From positions 1 to 9,578 of the forward strand of contig CAJUOF010000102.1 in assembly GCA_910587905.1 (NCBI GenBank): 9,578 nt of DNA, written 5' to 3'. This DNA is from an uncultured Lachnospiraceae bacterium. Its GTDB lineage: Bacteria; Bacillota_A; Clostridia; Lachnospirales; Lachnospiraceae. Shown here piece after piece: positions 5,870 to 9,578 of the stretch (positions within the stretch are counted from its first letter, which is position 1; each line of letters begins with the position of its first letter). The notes under the pieces are model-generated. The model was not told the DNA's origin, made no database searches, and saw only the letters and a list, made by a program, of their open reading frames with translations. A program made the translations under genes and the position numbers.

Positions 5870-6722
5870 GATCGAAAAAGTGAAGATGAAAATCCGGAGT
5901 GCGGACGCTATCTTGATCGGTGCGGGTGCGGGGCTGTCTGCTTCTGCCGGATTTACTTATTCCGGGAAACGGTTTGAGGACCACTTCCCGGATTTTATAA
6001 AAAAATACGGTTTTAAAGATATGTACTCGGCGGGCTTTTATCCCTACGAGACCCTGGAAGAACATTGGGCGTACTGGAGCCGTTACGTTTTTATCAACCG
6101 TTATGAAAAAGCACCGAAAAGCGTCTATCATGATTTATACAACCTGGTACGGGACAAGGACTATTTTGTTTTAACAACAAATGTTGACCACTGTTTTCAA
6201 AAGGCGGGTTTTGATAAGCGCAGACTCTTTTATACACAGGGCGATTACGGGCTATGGCAATGTTCAAAACCCTGTCACAATAAAACTTACGATAACGAGG
6301 CCATTATTAAAAAAATGGTTGCCGAACAGGAAAAGATGCGTGTTCCGCCCGAATTGGTTCCACGCTGTCCGGTCTGCGGTGCGCCTATGTCAATGAATTT
6401 AAGGGCGGACAATACTTTTGTTGAAGATGACGGCTGGCATATGGCGGCAGAGAGGTATCAAGCCTTTGTGAACCGCCATAAGGACCTGAATCTTGTATAT
6501 TTGGAATTGGGCGTTGGCGGCAACACGCCGGGGATTATCAAATATCCCTTCTGGCGGATGACGGCGGAAAATCCGCAGGCGGCGTATATCTGTGTGAACT
6601 ACGGGGAGGCTGTCTGTCCGCAGGAGATTGAGGAGCGGGCTATATGTATAGATGGAGACATTGGGGAAGTCATCCAGGGGATTACCTCGTCGGATTTACA
6701 GAAATTTGAAAAAACGTATTGA
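5820..6722 (+). CDS. Class M sirtuin (SirTM), putative protein mono-ADP-ribosyltransferase
   Basis: A 300-residue Sir2-family protein. ATG 5820 is chosen for GGAGG at 5806-5810; ATG 5799 would add 7 residues and ATG 5841 would remove 7. The NAD-binding GAGAGLSASAGF is at 34-45, TTNVDH (N121, D123) replaces the canonical TQNID, and QGDYG (Q140) sits where ordinary sirtuin deacylases have the catalytic HG histidine. This histidine-to-glutamine change is the mark of class M enzymes, which transfer ADP-ribose rather than deacylate. A structural zinc site is formed by C148, C152, C183 and C186. It overlaps the macrodomain hydrolase gene by 50 nt, giving a writer/eraser pair. In known systems the target is GcvH-L lipoylated by a dedicated ligase, in an oxidative-stress response. 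Both are absent here. The stop codon lies within the -35 box of the hrcA promoter. Confidence 0.92.
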   Translation: MFSKIATMKSTDSYWDKIEKVKMKIRSADAILIGAGAGLSASAGFTYSGKRFEDHFPDFIKKYGFKDMYSAGFYPYETLEEHWAYWSRYVFINRYEKAPKSVYHDLYNLVRDKDYFVLTTNVDHCFQKAGFDKRRLFYTQGDYGLWQCSKPCHNKTYDNEAIIKKMVAEQEKMRVPPELVPRCPVCGAPMSMNLRADNTFVEDDGWHMAAERYQAFVNRHKDLNLVYLELGVGGNTPGIIKYPFWRMTAENPQAAYICVNYGEAVCPQEIEERAICIDGDIGEVIQGITSSDLQKFEKTY

Positions 6723-6747
6723 CAAAGGATAACGGGAGTGCTATCTT
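6719..6747 (+). promoter_or_regulatory. Sigma-A promoter of the hrcA-grpE-dnaK operon
   Basis: A perfect TTGACA (6719-6724), a 17-bp spacer, and TATCTT (6742-6747, 4 of 6 matches to TATAAT). The -35 box contains the sirtuin TGA stop (6720-6722). Transcription would start near 6754, placing CIRCE in the leader, as in other Gram-positive hrcA operons. Confidence 0.75.
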
Positions 6748-6771
6748 ATTCATAGGAATGTTAGCACTCCC
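6734..6771. repeat. Second inverted repeat sharing a CIRCE arm (extra half-site over the -10 box)
   Basis: GGGAGTGCTA at 6734-6743 is the perfect reverse complement of TAGCACTCCC at 6762-6771, a 10-bp inverted repeat with an 18-nt loop. Its right arm is the left arm of CIRCE, so the region holds three half-sites, the outer one overlapping the -10 box. Confidence 0.7.
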
Positions 6772-6787
6772 TCTTGTTGAGTGCTAA
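6761..6787. promoter_or_regulatory. CIRCE operator (HrcA binding site)
   Basis: A perfect TTAGCACTC-N9-GAGTGCTAA inverted repeat lies between promoter and hrcA. CIRCE is the operator bound by HrcA, which represses the operon until heat stress draws GroEL away and HrcA loses activity. In the transcript it can also fold into a hairpin just upstream of the hrcA ribosome binding site. Confidence 0.97.
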
Positions 6788-6809
6788 CAGGAAAGGAGAG
6801 ACGTGAGAC

Positions 6810-7859
6810 GTGGAACTGGACGAACGGAAGAAGAAGATTTTAAACGCCATCATCCGCAACTACCAGGAAACCGGGGAGCCGGTCGGCTCACGGACCATCT
6901 CCAAATATTCGGACCTGCAGCTCTCCTCGGCGACGATCCGCAATGAGATGTCGGATCTGGAGGAGATGGGACTGATCGTCCAGCACCACACCTCGGCGGG
7001 GCGGATCCCCACGGACCGGGGCTACCGCCTTTACGTGGACCACATGCTGGAGACGGCGGACCGGGATGCGGGGAGACAGGAGTTAGCCGAGACCAGCGAG
7101 TTCCTCATCGACCGGATGGACCGGATGGAGCAGGTGTTAAAACAGATGGCAAAGGTCCTGGCGCTCAATACCAACTATGCGTCCATGATCTCCGCCCCCA
7201 GATACAACCGGAACAAGTTAAAGTTTATCCAGCTTTCCCGGGTGGAGGAACACAAGCTCCTGGCCGTGGTGGTCGTGGAGGGCAACCTCATCAAGAACAC
7301 CATCTTCGAGGTGGAGGAGAAGCTCACGGAGGAGGATATCCTCTCTCTGAATCTGTTGCTCAACACGAATCTGAACGGCCTGACCATCGAGGAGATCAAT
7401 CTGGGGATCATCACCAAGCTCAAGGAGCAGGCCGGCGGCCATACCGAGGTGGTGGGGAAGGCCCTGGACGCGGTGGCGGAGGCGATCCGAAATGATGACG
7501 AGGACCTGCAGATCTACACCAGCGGGGCCACCAACATTTTCCGGTATCCGGAGCTCTCCGACAGCAGCAAGGCGAAGGAGATCATCCAGGTATTTGAAGA
7601 GAAGAAACAGCTCACCAACCTTCTGACGGATAAGCTGGGGGAAGAGGGACAGCAGGGGATTCAGGTTTATATTGGGAATGAAACTCCTGTCCAGAGCATG
7701 AAGGACTGCAGTGTGGTCACAGCCACCTATGACCTGGGGGACGGCCTTCAGGGCACCATCGGGATCGTGGGACCGAAGCGGATGGATTATGAGAAGGTGG
7801 TCCAGACTCTCCAGACGGTGATGGGACAGCTTGATACCATGTTTAAAAAAGAAGAATAG
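6810..7859 (+). CDS. hrcA: Heat-inducible transcription repressor HrcA
   Basis: A 349-residue protein, standard length for the family, starting at GTG 6810 with AGGAG at 6794-6798; the N-terminus MELDERKKKIL matches the usual family start. The winged-helix DNA-binding domain covers about residues 1-100 and includes GEPVGSRTI (22-30), SSATIRNEMSDLEEMGLI (39-56, recognition helix) and HTSAGRIPTDRGYRLYVD (60-77). A GAF-like dimerisation domain follows, ending in GTIGIVGPKRMDYEKV, a conserved family motif. It represses its own operon through the CIRCE site 23 bp upstream and depends on GroEL for its active form. It is first in an hrcA-grpE-dnaK operon, the normal Firmicutes order. Codon use is visibly more GC-rich than in the sirtuin gene just upstream. 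Confidence 0.98.
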   Translation: MELDERKKKILNAIIRNYQETGEPVGSRTISKYSDLQLSSATIRNEMSDLEEMGLIVQHHTSAGRIPTDRGYRLYVDHMLETADRDAGRQELAETSEFLIDRMDRMEQVLKQMAKVLALNTNYASMISAPRYNRNKLKFIQLSRVEEHKLLAVVVVEGNLIKNTIFEVEEKLTEEDILSLNLLLNTNLNGLTIEEINLGIITKLKEQAGGHTEVVGKALDAVAEAIRNDDEDLQIYTSGATNIFRYPELSDSSKAKEIIQVFEEKKQLTNLLTDKLGEEGQQGIQVYIGNETPVQSMKDCSVVTATYDLGDGLQGTIGIVGPKRMDYEKVVQTLQTVMGQLDTMFKKEE

Positions 7860-7912
7860 CAGAAAATAGAGAGAAGAAAGATAGCAAGAGGATATAGAAA
7901 GGCGGAGAGAAC

Positions 7913-8554
7913 GTGACGGATACGCAGAGAGATCAGATGGAAGCGGAGAACGAACAGGCAGTTTCGGAAGAAAGCCCGCAGACGGAAGAGGACGGGGAGG
8001 TCTTTACAGAAGGCGGGGAGCCGGAAGACGCTGCAGGGGAGGAGACGGAGGAAACGCCCCAGGAGGGCGGACCGGCCCCGGAAAAGAAAGGCTTCTTTAA
8101 GAAAAAAGAGAAGAAGGATAAGAAGGATGAGCAGATTGAGGATCTGACGGACCGGTTAAAACGGTCCATGGCGGAGTTTGAGAATTTCCGGAAACGGACG
8201 GAGAAGGAAAAGGCCGCCATGTATGAAGTGGGAGCCAAGAGCGTCATCGAAAAAATCCTGCCGGTGGTGGATAATTTCGAGCGGGGCATGGCAACCTTAA
8301 AAGAAGAAGAAGCGCATTCCCCTTTTGCGGAGGGAATGGATAAGATATATAAGCAGCTTCTTACGACCCTGGAGTCTCTGGACGTGACAGTCATTGAGGC
8401 GGTGGGTCAGGAGTTCAACCCGGACTTCCACAATGCGGTCATGCACGTGGAGGATGAGGGGGCCGGCGAGAATGTCGTCGTGGAGGAATTCCAGAAGGGC
8501 TATCTTTACCGGGGCGGCGTGGTGCGCCACAGCATGGTAAAGGTTGCAAACTAA
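7913..8554 (+). CDS. grpE: Nucleotide exchange factor GrpE
   Basis: A 213-residue protein beginning at GTG 7913 behind a purine-rich site (GGCGGAGAG, 7901-7909); ATG 7937 would be a shorter alternative. The first 60 residues are acidic and likely disordered, followed by a lysine-rich patch (KKKEKKDKKDE). The long coiled coil runs from about residue 75 (IEDLTDRLKRSMAEFENFRK) and forms the GrpE dimer. The C-terminal beta domain carries the family signature FNPDFHNAVMHVEDE and GYLYRGGVVRHSMVKV. It releases ADP from DnaK in the cytosol and acts as a thermosensor in the chaperone cycle. It is separated from hrcA by 53 purine-rich bases and from dnaK by 45 bases, so the three are co-transcribed. 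Acidic extension length varies widely in the family, so the length is not remarkable. Confidence 0.98.
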   Translation: MTDTQRDQMEAENEQAVSEESPQTEEDGEVFTEGGEPEDAAGEETEETPQEGGPAPEKKGFFKKKEKKDKKDEQIEDLTDRLKRSMAEFENFRKRTEKEKAAMYEVGAKSVIEKILPVVDNFERGMATLKEEEAHSPFAEGMDKIYKQLLTTLESLDVTVIEAVGQEFNPDFHNAVMHVEDEGAGENVVVEEFQKGYLYRGGVVRHSMVKVAN

Positions 8555-8599
8555 ATGGTTAACAAGAAGTAAAGTGGATAATACAGGAGGAAATGAATC

Positions 8600-9578
8600 A
8601 TGAGCAAGATCATAGGTATTGACTTGGGAACAACAAATTCATGTGTGGCGGTCATGGAGGGCGGAAAGCCGGTCGTGATCGCAAATACAGAGGGAATCCG
8701 CACCACTCCTTCCGTCGTGGCTTTTACCAAGAACGGCGAGCGGCTGGTGGGCGACCCCGCAAAGCGGCAGGCGGTGACCAACTCGGAGCGGACCATCTCT
8801 TCCATCAAGAGACACATGGGTTCTGATTACAAGGTGGACATTGACGGAAAGAAATATTCTCCCCAGGAGATTTCCGCGATGATCCTCCAGAAGTTAAAGG
8901 CGGACGCCGAGAGCTATCTGGGCGAGAAGGTGACGGACGCGGTCATCACGGTTCCCGCCTACTTCAACGACGCACAGCGGCAGGCCACCAAGGACGCCGG
9001 CAAGATCGCGGGCCTTGAGGTGAAGCGGATCATCAACGAGCCCACGGCGGCGGCCCTGGCCTACGGCCTGGACAACGAGAAGGAGCAGAAGATCCTGGTC
9101 TACGACCTGGGCGGTGGCACCTTCGACGTGTCCATCATCGAGATCGGCGACGGCGTCATCGAGGTCCTTGCCACAAACGGCGACACCCACCTGGGCGGCG
9201 ACGACTTTGACGCAAAGCTTACCGATTATATGATTTCCGAATTCAAGAGGCAGGAGGGCGTGGATCTGTCGAACGACAAGATGGCGCTCCAGAGGCTGAA
9301 AGAGGCGGCTGAGAAGGCCAAGAAGGAGCTCTCCTCCGCCACCACCACCAACATCAACCTGCCCTTCATCACAGCCACCAGCGAGGGGCCGAAGCATTTT
9401 GACATGAACCTCTCCAGGGCCAAGTTCGACGAGCTGACCCACGACCTGGTGGAGCGGACAGCCGTTCCGGTGCAGAATGCCCTGAGGGATGCGGGCCTCA
9501 CTTCCGCAGAGGTCGGCAAGGTCCTGCTGGTGGGCGGTTCCACCCGTGTGCCGGCGGTACAGGAGAAGGTGAAGCAGC
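8600..9578 (+). CDS. dnaK: Chaperone DnaK (Hsp70), N-terminal part, truncated by window end
   Basis: ATG 8600 with AGGAGG at 8585-8590; the frame is open to the last base, giving 326 residues of roughly 610. The nucleotide-binding domain is nearly complete: phosphate-1 loop IGIDLGTTNSCVAV (5-18), ITVPAYFNDAQRQATKDAG, EPTAAALAYG, phosphate-2 loop YDLGGGTFDVSI (168-179) and the adenosine motif VLLVGGSTRVP (308-318). The segment between SIKRHMG and the SPQEISA region lacks the roughly 23-residue insert of Gram-negative DnaK, a Gram-positive trait. It binds exposed hydrophobic peptides in an ATP-driven cycle with DnaJ and GrpE. The substrate-binding domain and any dnaJ lie beyond the window. Nothing unusual is seen. 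Confidence 0.98.
   Translation, partial: MSKIIGIDLGTTNSCVAVMEGGKPVVIANTEGIRTTPSVVAFTKNGERLVGDPAKRQAVTNSERTISSIKRHMGSDYKVDIDGKKYSPQEISAMILQKLKADAESYLGEKVTDAVITVPAYFNDAQRQATKDAGKIAGLEVKRIINEPTAAALAYGLDNEKEQKILVYDLGGGTFDVSIIEIGDGVIEVLATNGDTHLGGDDFDAKLTDYMISEFKRQEGVDLSNDKMALQRLKEAAEKAKKELSSATTTNINLPFITATSEGPKHFDMNLSRAKFDELTHDLVERTAVPVQNALRDAGLTSAEVGKVLLVGGSTRVPAVQEKVKQ

Noticed and set aside
6734..6771. Rho-independent terminator after the sirtuin gene
   Set aside because: The stem is long enough, but there is no uridine run after it (the following bases are TCTTGTTGAG), and it overlaps the promoter and CIRCE.
8555..8572. Five-codon mini-ORF (MVNKK) right after the grpE stop
   Set aside because: It has no ribosome binding site of its own and is too short to judge; likely chance.
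8894..9442. Minus-strand open frame of 182 codons opposite dnaK
   Set aside because: A shadow of the GC-rich dnaK coding frame, without any protein-family signature.

Overview
The window looks like a chromosomal segment from a Gram-positive gut-type Clostridia bacterium, probably Lachnospiraceae. The evidence is an hrcA-grpE-dnaK operon with a perfect CIRCE operator, a DnaK lacking the roughly 23-residue insert of Gram-negative homologues, strong AGGAGG ribosome binding sites, and BspA-type leucine-rich-repeat proteins. The species cannot be named from sequence alone.

Region 1 (1-3971, + strand) is a tandem array of surface-type proteins. Two paralogues (1-1814, cut by the window edge, and 1856-3436) share an architecture of a cytoplasmic zinc ribbon (visible only in the second), one transmembrane helix, a 162-nt entry block, and then exact 72-nt (24-residue) LRR_5/BspA repeats. 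The first paralogue carries two entry-plus-repeat modules, and the first of these ends in what looks like a fossil C-terminal cap, so the gene resembles a fusion of two paralogues. A small membrane-anchored protein of unknown function (3480-3971) follows.

Region 2 (3928-6722) is less GC-rich by eye. It holds a minus-strand HxlR-type regulator diverging from an NAD(P)-binding reductase-like gene, then a zinc-dependent macrodomain gene and an overlapping class M sirtuin gene. The last pair is a writer/eraser set for protein mono-ADP-ribosylation. The usual partners, a GcvH-like carrier and a lipoate ligase, are absent from the window. A 32-bp imperfect palindrome between the divergent genes is a candidate operator. 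The island could be a redox-responsive ADP-ribosylation cassette that entered between the LRR array and the heat-shock operon.

Region 3 (6719-9578, + strand) is the heat-shock operon. A sigma-A promoter has its -35 box over the sirtuin stop codon. A perfect CIRCE lies in the leader, and an extra CIRCE-like half-site overlaps the -10 box. Then come hrcA, grpE and the first 326 codons of dnaK. HrcA represses the operon through CIRCE; GrpE and DnaK form the chaperone machine.

There is no gene-free stretch above 300 bases. The longest gap is the 158-bp divergent regulatory region at 4249-4406.
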